From Geotalea sp. SG265 (lineage in GTDB: Bacteria; Desulfobacterota; Desulfuromonadia; Geobacterales; Geobacteraceae): 64,000 bases of DNA. The stretch is taken from the NCBI RefSeq assembly GCF_022808985.1, contig NZ_JAKZFT010000005.1:124001-188000 (forward strand). Direction: 5' to 3'. A model generated the notes under the pieces. The model was not told the DNA's origin. It did not search any database and saw nothing but the letters and a program-made list of their open reading frames with translations. Positions 45,409 to 54,643 of this stretch are shown here, piece after piece. How positions within the stretch are numbered: position 1 is the first letter of the stretch; the number at the start of each line of letters is the position of its first letter. A program made the position numbers and the translations under genes.

Positions 45409-48396
45409 ATGGCAAACGAGAACCCGCCGGCTGCCCGTATTCCCGCAGCAACCTACCGGCTCCAGTTCAACCGGCAATTCGGCTTTGCCGCTGCCCAGGA
45501 AATCGTCTCCTATCTGAGCGATCTGGGGGTGACCGACATTTATGCCTCTTCTTATTTGACAGCCAAGGAAGGGAGCCTGCACGGCTACGACGTGGTCGAT
45601 CAGAACCGCCTCAACTGGGAGATCGGCACCCCCGATGCCTACACCGAGCTGATTGCCGAACTGGAACGCTTCGGCATGGGGCATGTCCTAGATTTCGTTC
45701 CCAACCACATGTGTATCGAAAGCAGGGCGAACATCTGGTGGATGGACGTCTTGGAAAACGGCCCCTGTTCCACCTATGCCACCTTTTTCGACATCAACTG
45801 GCAGCCGGTGAAAAAAGAGCTGACCAACAAGGTCCTGCTGCCGCTTCTGGGTGACCAGTACGGCAAGGTGCTGGAGAACGGCGAATTGCGCCTGGTCTTT
45901 GATGAGGGCTCCTTCTCAGTTGCCTATTACGAGACCATGCTCCCCCTAGAGCCGAGTAGTTGGCTGCAGATCCTGAAGTACCGCCTGGAAGTGGTGGAGG
46001 GAGCTTTTTCCGCCGATGCCCCCCCGCTTCAGGAACTGCTGAGCATCATCACCGCCCTGCAGCACCTTCCCCCGACCACCGAGCATGACCCGGAGAAGGT
46101 CGCAGAACGGTACCGGGAGAAGGAGGTGGTGAAGAAGCGGCTTATGCTCCTCTGTGGCCAGAGCGTGGAAATCCTCAACTTCATCACCGAAAATGTCGCC
46201 ATTTTCAACGGTGCCACCGGAGAGCCCGCCAGTTTCGACCTCCTGGACGAGCTGCTCTGCGCCCAGGTCTATCGTCTTTCCTTCTGGAAGGTGGCAACGG
46301 AGGAGATCAACTACCGCCGGTTCTTCGACATCAATGCCCTGAGCGCCATCCGCATGGAAGACCCAGTCGTCTTCCGGGAGACCCATGCCCTGGTCCTCCG
46401 GCTGATCCGGGAAGGGAAGGTGACCGGCCTTAGAATCGACCATGTGGATGGGCTCTACGATCCGCTGACGTATCTTGAGCGCCTGCAGAAGTATTGCTTC
46501 ATCCAGCGCTGCCTCGGCACCGGAGAAGGCCCGCAGCCGGCCGGTGCGGATGCGGAAGCCCAGTGGCTGAAGACATGCAGCGACGATTATAGCCGGATCA
46601 TCGCCGACCACCCCTCCTACAAGCCGCTCTATATCATCTGCGAAAAAATCCTCCTCAAGGGGGAGCAACTGCCGGAGGAATGGCCAGTCTTCGGCACCAC
46701 CGGCTATGATTTCCTCAACTATCTTAACGGTATTTTTATCCACCAGGAAAATCTGAAATGGCTGGACCGCAGCTATACCAGATTCATCCGCCAGACGATC
46801 AATTTTGCCGAAGCGGTCTACGAAAAGAAAAAGCTGGTCATGCAGGTATCCATGTCGGGGGAGATCAATACCCTCGGCCATTACCTCAACAACATTTCCG
46901 AAAAGAACCGGTTGACCCGGGACTTCACCCTTATCAGTCTGACCCGGGCCATTACCGAGGTCATTGCCTGTTTCCCCGTCTACCGGACCTACGCCAACTC
47001 CTCCACCATCCGTGAGCAGGACGTTCAGGTCATTGAAACCGCTGTCACCAAGGCAAAGCGCCGCAACCCCGCCATCAGCACCTCCATCTTCGATTTTCTC
47101 CGGGGCGTCCTGCTGCTCCGCAATAGTGTGAATGCCAGTGAGGGAGATCGGCTGGAATGGCTTGATTTCGTCATGAAGTTTCAGCAGCTGACCGGGCCTG
47201 TGACCGCCAAGGGGCTGGAGGATACCGCCTTTTATGTCTATAACCGCCTGGTTTCCCTCAACGAAGTGGGTGGAGCACCCGACCGGTTCGGCATTTCCGT
47301 TGATGTCTTCCACAGCCTGAATGCGGAGCGCTTCAGAACCTTTCCCCACGCCCTGGTGGCTACGGCAACCCACGACTCAAAGCGGGGGGAGGATGTGCGG
47401 ACGCGGATCGATGTTCTGTCTGAGGTGCCGGAGAAATGGCAGAAGGCGCTGGTGAAGTGGAGCCGCCTCAACAAACGGAAAAAAACTATGGTCGATGGAC
47501 AGGCTGCACCCGGCCGCAACGATGAATACTTGCTCTACCAGACCCTGGTCGGTGCCTGGCCCGTGGAGGAGACTGCCGATCCCGTTTCTTCCGGGTTTTC
47601 TGCCCGGATCAAGGAATACATGGTCAAGGCGACCCGGGAAGCCAAGGTCCATACCAGCTGGATCAATCCCAACGGGAACTATGAAAAGGCCCTTGGCGGC
47701 TTTATTGACCTCGTTCTGGATGATGGGGGATTCATAAGGGATTTTATGGCATTTATCGCCCCCATTGCCCATTACGGCATGTTCAATTCCCTCTCCCAAG
47801 TCCTGCTGAAGATCGGCTCTCCCGGCATCCCCGATTTTTACCAGGGTACGGAATTGTGGGCGTTGAGCCTGGTCGATCCGGACAACCGCCGGCCAGTGGA
47901 CTTCCGCGTAAGGAGGGAGATGCTCGCTCGCCTCAGGGAGCGCGAGGCGCAGCTGGGTCCTGCGCGGCTGGTCCGTGAACTGCTGGCTTCGAAGGAGGAT
48001 GGCGGCATCAAACTCTACCTCATCTACCGTGCCCTCAACTACCGGCGCGCCAGGCGCCCCGTCTTCGACACCGGTGCATACCTTCCCCTTGAGCTGGAAG
48101 GTGAAAAAGCACGACATGGCTGCGCCTTTGCCCGCAGGCTGGGGGGGGAGACGGTGATCGTTGCCGCATCCCGGCTGATTGTCGAGTTGGCAGGCGATCC
48201 GGCCCGAGTACCGGTGGGGCGCGAAGTCTGGGGCGATACGACTCTGTTGCTGCCGTGGCAGGGGAACGGTGCCCGATACTGGAACGTTATTAGCGACGAA
48301 ATCGTTGCCGGAGCGGACAGGGACCAGGGGAGCACCCTTTTACTGGCTGAAGTATTCGCCGATGCGCCCGTGGCCATGCTTGAGCGTATTCAATGA
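45409..48396 (+). CDS. treY: Malto-oligosyltrehalose synthase
   Basis: A 995-residue GH13 intramolecular transferase that converts the reducing end of an alpha-1,4-glucan to an alpha,alpha-1,1 (trehalose) linkage. The start region PAATYRLQFNRQFGFAAAQE and YASSYLTAKEGSLHGYDVVD are diagnostic of TreY; the nucleophile D344 is in LRIDHVDGLYDP and the acid/base E412 in IICEKILLKGE. The late block TATHDSKRGEDVRTRI is also TreY-specific. It is longer than many TreY proteins (about 720-850) because of extra segments in the middle barrel and C-terminal domain. GGAGG lies 4 bases before the ATG. It works in pair with TreZ, two genes upstream. Confidence 0.95.
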   Translation: MANENPPAARIPAATYRLQFNRQFGFAAAQEIVSYLSDLGVTDIYASSYLTAKEGSLHGYDVVDQNRLNWEIGTPDAYTELIAELERFGMGHVLDFVPNHMCIESRANIWWMDVLENGPCSTYATFFDINWQPVKKELTNKVLLPLLGDQYGKVLENGELRLVFDEGSFSVAYYETMLPLEPSSWLQILKYRLEVVEGAFSADAPPLQELLSIITALQHLPPTTEHDPEKVAERYREKEVVKKRLMLLCGQSVEILNFITENVAIFNGATGEPASFDLLDELLCAQVYRLSFWKVATEEINYRRFFDINALSAIRMEDPVVFRETHALVLRLIREGKVTGLRIDHVDGLYDPLTYLERLQKYCFIQRCLGTGEGPQPAGADAEAQWLKTCSDDYSRIIADHPSYKPLYIICEKILLKGEQLPEEWPVFGTTGYDFLNYLNGIFIHQENLKWLDRSYTRFIRQTINFAEAVYEKKKLVMQVSMSGEINTLGHYLNNISEKNRLTRDFTLISLTRAITEVIACFPVYRTYANSSTIREQDVQVIETAVTKAKRRNPAISTSIFDFLRGVLLLRNSVNASEGDRLEWLDFVMKFQQLTGPVTAKGLEDTAFYVYNRLVSLNEVGGAPDRFGISVDVFHSLNAERFRTFPHALVATATHDSKRGEDVRTRIDVLSEVPEKWQKALVKWSRLNKRKKTMVDGQAAPGRNDEYLLYQTLVGAWPVEETADPVSSGFSARIKEYMVKATREAKVHTSWINPNGNYEKALGGFIDLVLDDGGFIRDFMAFIAPIAHYGMFNSLSQVLLKIGSPGIPDFYQGTELWALSLVDPDNRRPVDFRVRREMLARLREREAQLGPARLVRELLASKEDGGIKLYLIYRALNYRRARRPVFDTGAYLPLELEGEKARHGCAFARRLGGETVIVAASRLIVELAGDPARVPVGREVWGDTTLLLPWQGNGARYWNVISDEIVAGADRDQGSTLLLAEVFADAPVAMLERIQ

Positions 48397-48426
48397 AACG
48401 AGAACGGTTGGATGCGTCATTTGTAG

Positions 48427-48466
48427 CACCCTCTCCCTGTAGGTTCTCAGGGGGAAGGGCTCAGGG
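48427..48466 (+). repeat. C-rich/G-rich repeat remnant between treY and glgE
   Basis: CACCCTCTCCCTG and CAGGGGGAAGGG form an imperfect inverted repeat with an 8-base loop. It resembles the other C-rich elements in the window. It might also act as a weak attenuator inside the operon. Confidence 0.3.
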
Positions 48467-48517
48467 GACTGCGCTATCGGTTCTTCAAGATATATGAAGG
48501 CATCTATGGGGGTCCAT

Positions 48518-50509
48518 ATGTCTGACGGGAGAAAGCGGGTAGTCATCGAAGGGGTGTTTCCGCAGGTGGATTGCGGCCTGTACCCGGTGAAGCGGATCTA
48601 CGGGGAGGAATTGACGGTCAGGGCAGATATCTTCTGCGACGGCCATGACGAGGTGAGCGCTTATTTGCTCTATCGTGGTGATAAGGAAGAGCACTGGCGC
48701 GAGGAACCCATGAAGCACCTTGGGAACGACCGCTGGGAGGGCTCCTTTCCTCTCCGGAGCACTGGGGTCTGGCATTACACCATCATCGCCTGGGTCGATC
48801 ATTTCAAATCCTGGCAGAAGGACCTGCTGAAAAAATACGAGGATGGGCAGGATGTGACGGTGGAACTGGATCTGCTCGCCGCGCAGTTGACGAAAGCCTC
48901 GGCAACAGCGGCGGAGAGGGGGGACCATAAAGCAGCGGATCGTTTGAGCTCGGCAGCGGACGAGCTTTCCAACCGCCACAGCCTGGAACAGCGGGTGGCC
49001 CTGGGGCTCATTTCCGAGGGACACCTCTACGGCACCATCATGGATCGCCCCCTGGCGACACGTTACCACCATGAGCTTGCGGTGGTCGTGGAGCGGGAGA
49101 AGGCGGGCTTCAGCGCCTGGTATGAACTGTTTCCCCGCTCGCTCGGCACCGACGGCAAACGGCACGGCACCTTCCGGGATTGCGAAGAGCTTTTGCCGGA
49201 GCTTGCCGGGATGGGCTTCGACGTGCTCTATGTTCCGCCGCTCCATCCCATCGGCCTCACCAACCGCAAGGGAAAAAACAACACTCCCCAGGCCGGGCCG
49301 GGTGATCCGGGCAGCCCTTGGGCCATCGGCGCCATTACCGGCGGGCACGCCGAGCTCCATCCCGAACTGGGCACCATGGAGGATTTCGAGTCGCTGGTGA
49401 AAAAGGGGGCGGAGCACGGCATGGAAATCGCCCTCGACCTGGCCTTCCAGTGTTCCCCCGATCACCCCTATGTAAAGGAGCACCCGGAGTGGTTTTTCTG
49501 GCGTCCCGACGGCACCGTCCAGTTTGCCGAGAATCCGCCCAAAAAGTACCAGGACATAATCCCCTTCCATTTCGAGACCCCCGCCTGGCAGGAGCTCTGG
49601 CAGGAATTGAAGCGGCTGGTCACCTTCTGGATCGAGAAGGGCATCCGCATCTTCAGGGTGGATAATCCCCACACCAAGCCTTTCTCCTTTTGGGAATGGC
49701 TCATCGCCGAGATCAGGCGCGACTGGCCCGATGTGATCTTCCTGGCAGAGGCCTTCACCCGGCCCAAGGTCATGTACCGCCTGGCAAAGATCGGCTTCAG
49801 CCAGTCCTATACCTATTTTACCTGGCGGACCACCAGGGACGAGCTGACCGCCTACATGGGAGAGTTGACCCGTAGCGAGGTGCGGGAATTCTTCCGTCCC
49901 AATTTCTGGCCAAATACCCCCGACATCCTTCCCATGCACCTCCAGTACGGGGGACGGCCGGCCTTTATCATCCGCCTGGTATTGGCGGCGACCCTCTCGT
50001 CCAGCTACGGAATTTACGGGCCGGTCTTTGAGCTGGGGGTCAGCGAGGCCCTGCCGGGGAAGGAGGAATACCTGGATGCGGAAAAATACGAGATCCGCAG
50101 CTGGGACCGCGATTCTCCCGGCAACCTGAAGGAACTGATTACGACCATCAACCGCATCCGGCGGGAAAACCGAGCCTTCCACAGCACCTACAACGTCACC
50201 TTCTATGAGACCGACAACGACAACCTCATTTTCTACGGCAAGGTCTCCCAGGACGGGGGAAATATCATTCTGGTCGTCGTCAACCTGGACCCGACCCGGG
50301 TACAGGGGGGGAGGCTGCACGTTCCCCTGGAGCAGCTGGGGGTCGCTCCGGGGCATCCCTACCTGGTCCACGACCTGATCAGCGATGAAAAATCCATTTG
50401 GCAGGGAGCCTGGAATTTCATCGAACTGGATCCGCGCCGCATGCCGGCACGCATATTCCAAGTGCGCCCGCGCCTGCGCCAGGAGGCGGATTTCGACTAT
50501 TACATGTGA
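48518..50509 (+). CDS. glgE: Maltosyltransferase GlgE
   Basis: A 663-residue GH13 (subfamily 3) enzyme that adds maltose from alpha-maltose-1-phosphate to alpha-1,4-glucan. It starts with VVIEGVFPQVDCGLYPVKR, the typical GlgE N-domain entry; the barrel includes YELFPRSLG, VLYVPPLHPIG, nucleophile D382 in IRIFRVDNPHTKPF and acid/base E411 in VIFLAEAFTRP, close to D394/E423 of the Streptomyces enzyme. I chose the ATG with GGGGG 5 bases upstream; two in-frame ATGs are 12 and 24 bases earlier. The neighbouring TreS-maltokinase provides its donor. Confidence 0.95.
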   Translation: MSDGRKRVVIEGVFPQVDCGLYPVKRIYGEELTVRADIFCDGHDEVSAYLLYRGDKEEHWREEPMKHLGNDRWEGSFPLRSTGVWHYTIIAWVDHFKSWQKDLLKKYEDGQDVTVELDLLAAQLTKASATAAERGDHKAADRLSSAADELSNRHSLEQRVALGLISEGHLYGTIMDRPLATRYHHELAVVVEREKAGFSAWYELFPRSLGTDGKRHGTFRDCEELLPELAGMGFDVLYVPPLHPIGLTNRKGKNNTPQAGPGDPGSPWAIGAITGGHAELHPELGTMEDFESLVKKGAEHGMEIALDLAFQCSPDHPYVKEHPEWFFWRPDGTVQFAENPPKKYQDIIPFHFETPAWQELWQELKRLVTFWIEKGIRIFRVDNPHTKPFSFWEWLIAEIRRDWPDVIFLAEAFTRPKVMYRLAKIGFSQSYTYFTWRTTRDELTAYMGELTRSEVREFFRPNFWPNTPDILPMHLQYGGRPAFIIRLVLAATLSSSYGIYGPVFELGVSEALPGKEEYLDAEKYEIRSWDRDSPGNLKELITTINRIRRENRAFHSTYNVTFYETDNDNLIFYGKVSQDGGNIILVVVNLDPTRVQGGRLHVPLEQLGVAPGHPYLVHDLISDEKSIWQGAWNFIELDPRRMPARIFQVRPRLRQEADFDYYM

Positions 50510-50527
50510 CATGCAGGAGCGAAAGCC

Positions 50528-53500
50528 ATGACTGGACAGAAAGACGAACCCCTCTTCTGGTACAAGGACGCCGTCATTTACGAAGTGCACGTCAGAAGTT
50601 TCTACGACAGCAACGGCGACGGTATCGGCGACTTCCGCGGGCTGCTGAGAAAACTCCCTTTCCTCCACGACCTGGGAGTGACGGCGGTGTGGGTGCTCCC
50701 CTTTTATCCTTCGCCATTGAAGGATGATGGCTACGACATCGCCGATTACTACCGCATTCACCCGGACTACGGCACCCTGGGTGATTTCCAGGCGGTGCTG
50801 CGCGAGGCCCACCGGCTGGGGATACGGATCATCACCGAGCTGGTGCTGAACCACACCTCGGACCAGCATGCCTGGTTTCAGAAATCGCGCCGGGGGGGTC
50901 CCCGGTCGGTATGGCGGGATTTCTACGTATGGAGCGATACTCCCGCCAGGTACCAGGATGCCCGGGTCATCTTCAAGGATTTCGAATCTTCCAACTGGTC
51001 GTGGGACCCGGTGGCGAAGGCCTATTACTGGCACCGCTTCTATTCCCACCAGCCGGACCTCAATTACGACAACCCCCGGGTCCACGAGGCCATGCTGCAG
51101 GTGATCGATTTCTGGCTCGGCATGGGGGTTGACGGGCTCAGGCTCGATGCCGTGCCTTACCTCTACGAACGGGAGGGGACCAACTGCGAGAACCTGCCGG
51201 AGACCTACGCCTTTCTCAACAAGATCCGCCAATTCATGGACGAGAAGTACCCGGGGCGGATGCTACTGGCCGAGGCCAACCAGTGGCCGGAGGACGCGGT
51301 ATCCTATCTGGGGAGCAGCGCCTGTCACATGGCTTTCCACTTCCCCCTCATGCCGCGCATGTTCATGGCCCTGCAGATGGAGGAATCGTTCCCCATCATC
51401 AACATCCTGGAGCAGACCCCGGAAATCTCCGAACATTCCCAGTGGGCCCTTTTCTTGCGCAACCACGACGAGCTGACCCTGGAGATGGTCACCGACGAGG
51501 AGCGTGACTACATGTACCGGGTCTATGCCAGTGACCCCCGCGCCCGCATCAATCTGGGCATCCGCCGCCGCCTTGCGCCGCTCATGGGGAGCGACCGGCG
51601 CAAGATCGAGCTGATGAACGTGCTGCTCTTCGCTCTGCCCGGGACGCCGATCATCTATTACGGCGATGAGATCGGCATGGGGGACAACTACTACCTGGGG
51701 GACCGCAACGGCGTCCGCACCCCCATGCAGTGGAGTCCCGACCGCAACGCGGGCTTTTCCGCCGCCAATCCCCAGCGGCTGTTCCTGCCGGTTATCATTG
51801 ACCCGGAGTACCACTACGAGGCGGTCAACGTGGAGAACCAGACCCGCAACCCCACCTCGCTTCTGTGGTGGATGCGCCGTCTTATCGATCTGCGCAAGCA
51901 GTACAAGGCCTTCAGCCGCGGCTCTCTCGATTTCGTCCGGCTGCGCAACCCGAAGGTCATAGCTGTCATCAGAAGATACGAGGAGGAGACGATCCTCATC
52001 TTCATCAACCTTTCCCGCTATTCCCAGGTCCTCGAAATCAAATCGCCGGAGTTCCTCGGCTATGTGCCGGAAGACATCTTCAGCCGCAACCGCTTTCCGG
52101 TCATCAAAGACTCCCCCTACGTCCTCATTCTCGGGCCGTACAACTACCATCTCCTGCTCATGTCCAAGGCACAGGAGGCAGAGGCACCCGCTGCGGAATA
52201 CGTCTGTCCCGAGCTATCCGTGACCGGCACGTGGGAAAACGTTCTGAAAAGAACGGGGCTGGCCCAGATGGAGCGGCGGGTCCTCCCCGGCTACCTGCAC
52301 AAAGCCCGCTGGTTCCGCAGCAAAGGGCAGACCATCAGCAAGCTGGTCATCGGCGACACCCTGGCGATCCCGGGGGATACCAGCTCCTTCATCCTCAGCT
52401 TTATCGAGACGGCCTATACGGAGGGGCAGGCGGAGACCTATCTACTGCCGCTCCATTACCTGCCCCTGGCCGAGGGGGAGGATATACTCCAGGAACGCCC
52501 CGAGGCGGTCATTGCCAGGCTGAAGGTGAACAATGAGGATGGCATTCTCTACGATGCCATGTACAGCGAATCCTTTCGGAGCATCATCTTCGGTCTCATC
52601 GCGGGGAGAAAGCGGATCGAGGGGACAGAGGGAAGGATGCTTTCCGGACGGCCTGGACATTCATTCGCTCCCCTGTTCCGGGAACGGCAGGCGCCGCAGC
52701 AGTCCCGGGTGGGGAAGGTGGAGCAGAGCAATACCGCTGTCCACTACGACGAGAGTTTCTTTTTCAAGCTCTATCGGCGGGTGGAGGAGGGGGTCAATCC
52801 CGAGGTGGAGATCGGCAGGTTTCTGACGGAAAAAAACCGTTTCGCCCACGTGGCGCCCCTGGTTGGGGTGCTGGAATACTGGCAGAAGGGAACGGAACCG
52901 GTGACATTGGGCATCATGCAGGGGCTGGTGGAGAACCAGGGGGATGCCTGGGGACTGACCATGGACGAGGTGTCCGAATACGTGGAGCGCGTCCTGGCCG
53001 GCAAGGAGGATATGAAGGTGACGCCGCGGCTCCCGGCAAATATTTACGACGCCGACCAGGGGACGTTGTCGCCGAAGATGCAGGAGTTGATGGGAGGCTT
53101 TTATCTGGAGATGGTACCGCTTTTGGGCAAGCGAACCGCCCAGTTGCACCTGGCGCTCTCCTCTCCCAGCAAATACCCGGCCTTCACCCCCGAGCCCTTT
53201 TCCATTTTCAACCAGCGCTCGCGCTTTCAGAGCATGCGCAACCGGGTCCGCACCGTTTATGATCTGCTTCGGCGCAACCTGAAGAACCTGCGCGATGAGA
53301 TCAGGCTGGAGGCGGAACAGCTCCTCACCATGGAGCAGGAGATCATCAGGCAGTTGGGCAAGTTCACCGGGCGCAGGTTTGCCGCCATGAAAACCCGCAT
53401 TCATGGCGACTATCACCTGGGACAGGTACTCTACACCGGCAAGGATTTCGTCATCATCGACTTCGAAGGGGAACCGGCCCGCTCCATGCGGGAACGGCGG

Positions 53501-53872
53501 ATCAAGGACTCGCCGCTCAGGGACGTGGCCGGCATGATCAACTCCTTTCAGTATGCGGCCTATGCAGTGCTGGTGCAGCATGCCACCATCCGTACCGAGG
53601 ATATCCCATTTCTGGAGCCGTGGGCCGAGGCCTGGTACCGGCACGTGGCGGGCACGTTTCTCAACGCCTATCTGGAAAACGTCAAGGGAGCCCAGTTTAT
53701 TCCTGCGGTGCAGGCGGACGTGCAGACGATCCTCGATATCTACATCCTGGACAAGGCGATCCACGACCTGGGCTACGAGATTAATAACCGCCCCGACTGG
53801 CTGCTCATACCCCTGCGGGCCATTCAGCGCCTGCTGAGGAAGGGTGATCCAGAAGAAAACGAGGCAAAATGA
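50528..53872 (+). CDS. treS: Trehalose synthase-maltokinase fusion
   Basis: A 1114-residue two-domain enzyme. Residues 1-550 are TreS (GH13): YEVHVRSFYDSNGDGIGDF, nucleophile D207 in LRLDAVPYLYE, acid/base E249 in LLAEANQWPED and D314 in LRNHDELTL; it interconverts trehalose and maltose. Residues about 590-1100 are a maltokinase (Pep2/Mak) with the APH-like catalytic loop RIHGDYHLGQVL (D961) and metal-binding FVIIDFEGEPA (D978), making maltose-1-phosphate from ATP and maltose. Fusion channels maltose straight to the kinase and so to GlgE, 18 bases upstream. AGGAG precedes the ATG. It ends the operon; no clear terminator follows. Confidence 0.95.
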   Translation: MTGQKDEPLFWYKDAVIYEVHVRSFYDSNGDGIGDFRGLLRKLPFLHDLGVTAVWVLPFYPSPLKDDGYDIADYYRIHPDYGTLGDFQAVLREAHRLGIRIITELVLNHTSDQHAWFQKSRRGGPRSVWRDFYVWSDTPARYQDARVIFKDFESSNWSWDPVAKAYYWHRFYSHQPDLNYDNPRVHEAMLQVIDFWLGMGVDGLRLDAVPYLYEREGTNCENLPETYAFLNKIRQFMDEKYPGRMLLAEANQWPEDAVSYLGSSACHMAFHFPLMPRMFMALQMEESFPIINILEQTPEISEHSQWALFLRNHDELTLEMVTDEERDYMYRVYASDPRARINLGIRRRLAPLMGSDRRKIELMNVLLFALPGTPIIYYGDEIGMGDNYYLGDRNGVRTPMQWSPDRNAGFSAANPQRLFLPVIIDPEYHYEAVNVENQTRNPTSLLWWMRRLIDLRKQYKAFSRGSLDFVRLRNPKVIAVIRRYEEETILIFINLSRYSQVLEIKSPEFLGYVPEDIFSRNRFPVIKDSPYVLILGPYNYHLLLMSKAQEAEAPAAEYVCPELSVTGTWENVLKRTGLAQMERRVLPGYLHKARWFRSKGQTISKLVIGDTLAIPGDTSSFILSFIETAYTEGQAETYLLPLHYLPLAEGEDILQERPEAVIARLKVNNEDGILYDAMYSESFRSIIFGLIAGRKRIEGTEGRMLSGRPGHSFAPLFRERQAPQQSRVGKVEQSNTAVHYDESFFFKLYRRVEEGVNPEVEIGRFLTEKNRFAHVAPLVGVLEYWQKGTEPVTLGIMQGLVENQGDAWGLTMDEVSEYVERVLAGKEDMKVTPRLPANIYDADQGTLSPKMQELMGGFYLEMVPLLGKRTAQLHLALSSPSKYPAFTPEPFSIFNQRSRFQSMRNRVRTVYDLLRRNLKNLRDEIRLEAEQLLTMEQEIIRQLGKFTGRRFAAMKTRIHGDYHLGQVLYTGKDFVIIDFEGEPARSMRERRIKDSPLRDVAGMINSFQYAAYAVLVQHATIRTEDIPFLEPWAEAWYRHVAGTFLNAYLENVKGAQFIPAVQADVQTILDIYILDKAIHDLGYEINNRPDWLLIPLRAIQRLLRKGDPEENEAK

Positions 53873-53890
53873 AAAATATTTAAAATTAAG

Positions 53891-53918
53891 TTGCTTTTAA
53901 TATAAAATTATTTATACT
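53891..53918 (+). promoter_or_regulatory. possible sigma70 promoter for the small exported protein
   Basis: TTGCTT and TATACT are separated by 16 bases in a strongly AT-rich stretch after the treS stop. It lies about 75 bases before the next ATG. Confidence 0.4.
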
Positions 53919-53992
53919 TGCCCTGCATGCTCGCTTTGCACAACCTGAAATCGGAATGTGAGGTCAGGCAACCAGCTGGGGGGAGGTAGGCA

Positions 53993-54199
53993 ATGACAAG
54001 GTTCTATCAGGGAATAGTAATGGCGACGATCATTCTTTCCGCCGGGATCATCGGCCAGATCGATGCGGCCAACGAGATGAACATGAAGCGGGAGGCTGCA
54101 GCCGAAGCAGCCCACTACGAGCAGGTGGACCGGCAGCTGCAAACTCCGGAAGTGAAAACGGCCATGGCCGGGGTGGAAAGAGGCGAGCAGTTTCCCTGA
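53993..54199 (+). CDS. Small exported protein, unknown function
   Basis: A 68-residue protein with a signal-like hydrophobic N-terminus (VMATIILSAGIIGQIDAA) and a charged, Ala/Glu-rich remainder (KREAAAEAAHYEQVDRQLQ) that should be helical. It has no lipobox and no known family. GGGGAGG stands 8 bases upstream of the ATG, a terminator follows at 25 bases and a promoter candidate precedes it, so this is a plausible single-gene unit. Function unknown. Confidence 0.6.
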   Translation: MTRFYQGIVMATIILSAGIIGQIDAANEMNMKREAAAEAAHYEQVDRQLQTPEVKTAMAGVERGEQFP

Positions 54200-54223
54200 C
54201 AGGCTGGCAACCATATGATGATG

Positions 54224-54254
54224 AAAAGGCCCGGGCAGACTCCGGGCCTTTTTT
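54224..54254 (+). terminator. Rho-independent terminator after the small exported protein gene
   Basis: AAAAGGCCCGG and CCGGGCCTTTT form an 11-base stem with a 7-base loop followed by more T residues. Confidence 0.85.
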
Positions 54255-54289
54255 GTCGGCAGGTAGCAGCACGTGGCTCAGGAATGGCC

Positions 54290-54318
54290 TTGACTGGCGA
54301 TTTATTTGCGGTTAGACT
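54290..54318 (+). promoter_or_regulatory. sigma70 promoter for tRNA-Arg
   Basis: TTGACT and TAGACT are spaced by exactly 17 bases, 43 bases before the tRNA. Confidence 0.6.
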
Positions 54319-54361
54319 GCGAAAACTTGCCAAGCCGCCCAGAAGAAGAGAGCGGCATCAA

Positions 54362-54438
54362 GCGCCCGTAGCTCAGCTGGATAGAGTACCTGGCTTCGAA
54401 CCAGGGTGTCGGGAGTTCGAATCTCTCCGGGCGCGCCA
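54362..54438 (+). tRNA. tRNA-Arg (anticodon TCG)
   Basis: Acceptor GCGCCCG pairs with CGGGCGC, discriminator G, encoded CCA. The stem CCTGG/CCAGG frames CTTCGAA, giving TCG. The T arm reads TTCGAAT. Confidence 0.97.
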
Positions 54439-54447
54439 ATAAAAAGG

Positions 54448-54483
54448 AAAAAGGCTACGGCTTAGGCTGTAGCCTTTCTTTTT
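54448..54483 (+). terminator. Rho-independent terminator after tRNA-Arg
   Basis: AAAGGCTAC with its complement GTAGCCTTT forms a hairpin followed by CTTTTT. Confidence 0.8.
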
Positions 54484-54527
54484 GGCAAAATCTCGGAAAC
54501 CAGGTCTGGTGATGGACGAATAAAGGA

Positions 54528-54561
54528 AAAAGGCCACTTTCCTGAAGGAAAGTGGCCTTTT
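54528..54561 (-). terminator. Rho-independent terminator for tRNA-Asn
   Basis: AAAAGGCCACTTTCC and its perfect complement form a 15-base stem with a TGAA loop (TTCA on the minus strand), ending in T residues on both strands. It begins 6 bases after the tRNA-Asn 3' end. Confidence 0.8.
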
Positions 54562-54567
54562 GAAGTT

Positions 54568-54643
54568 TGGCTCCCCAACCCGGACTCGAACCAGGGACAT
54601 GGTGGTTAACAGCCACCCGCTCTACCGACTGAGCTATTGGGGA
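54568..54643 (-). tRNA. tRNA-Asn (anticodon GTT)
   Basis: On the minus strand acceptor TCCCCAA pairs with TTGGGGA, discriminator G, encoded CCA. The stem GGTGG/CCACC frames CTGTTAA, giving GTT. A CCGTAAG/CTTACGG hairpin lies in the leader 11 bases upstream of its 5' end. Confidence 0.97.

Noticed and set aside
48485-51232. 915-codon open frame on the minus strand
   Set aside because: It lies antisense to glgE and treS, whose family motifs are clear; long minus-strand frames are common opposite GC-rich genes with strong third-position bias.
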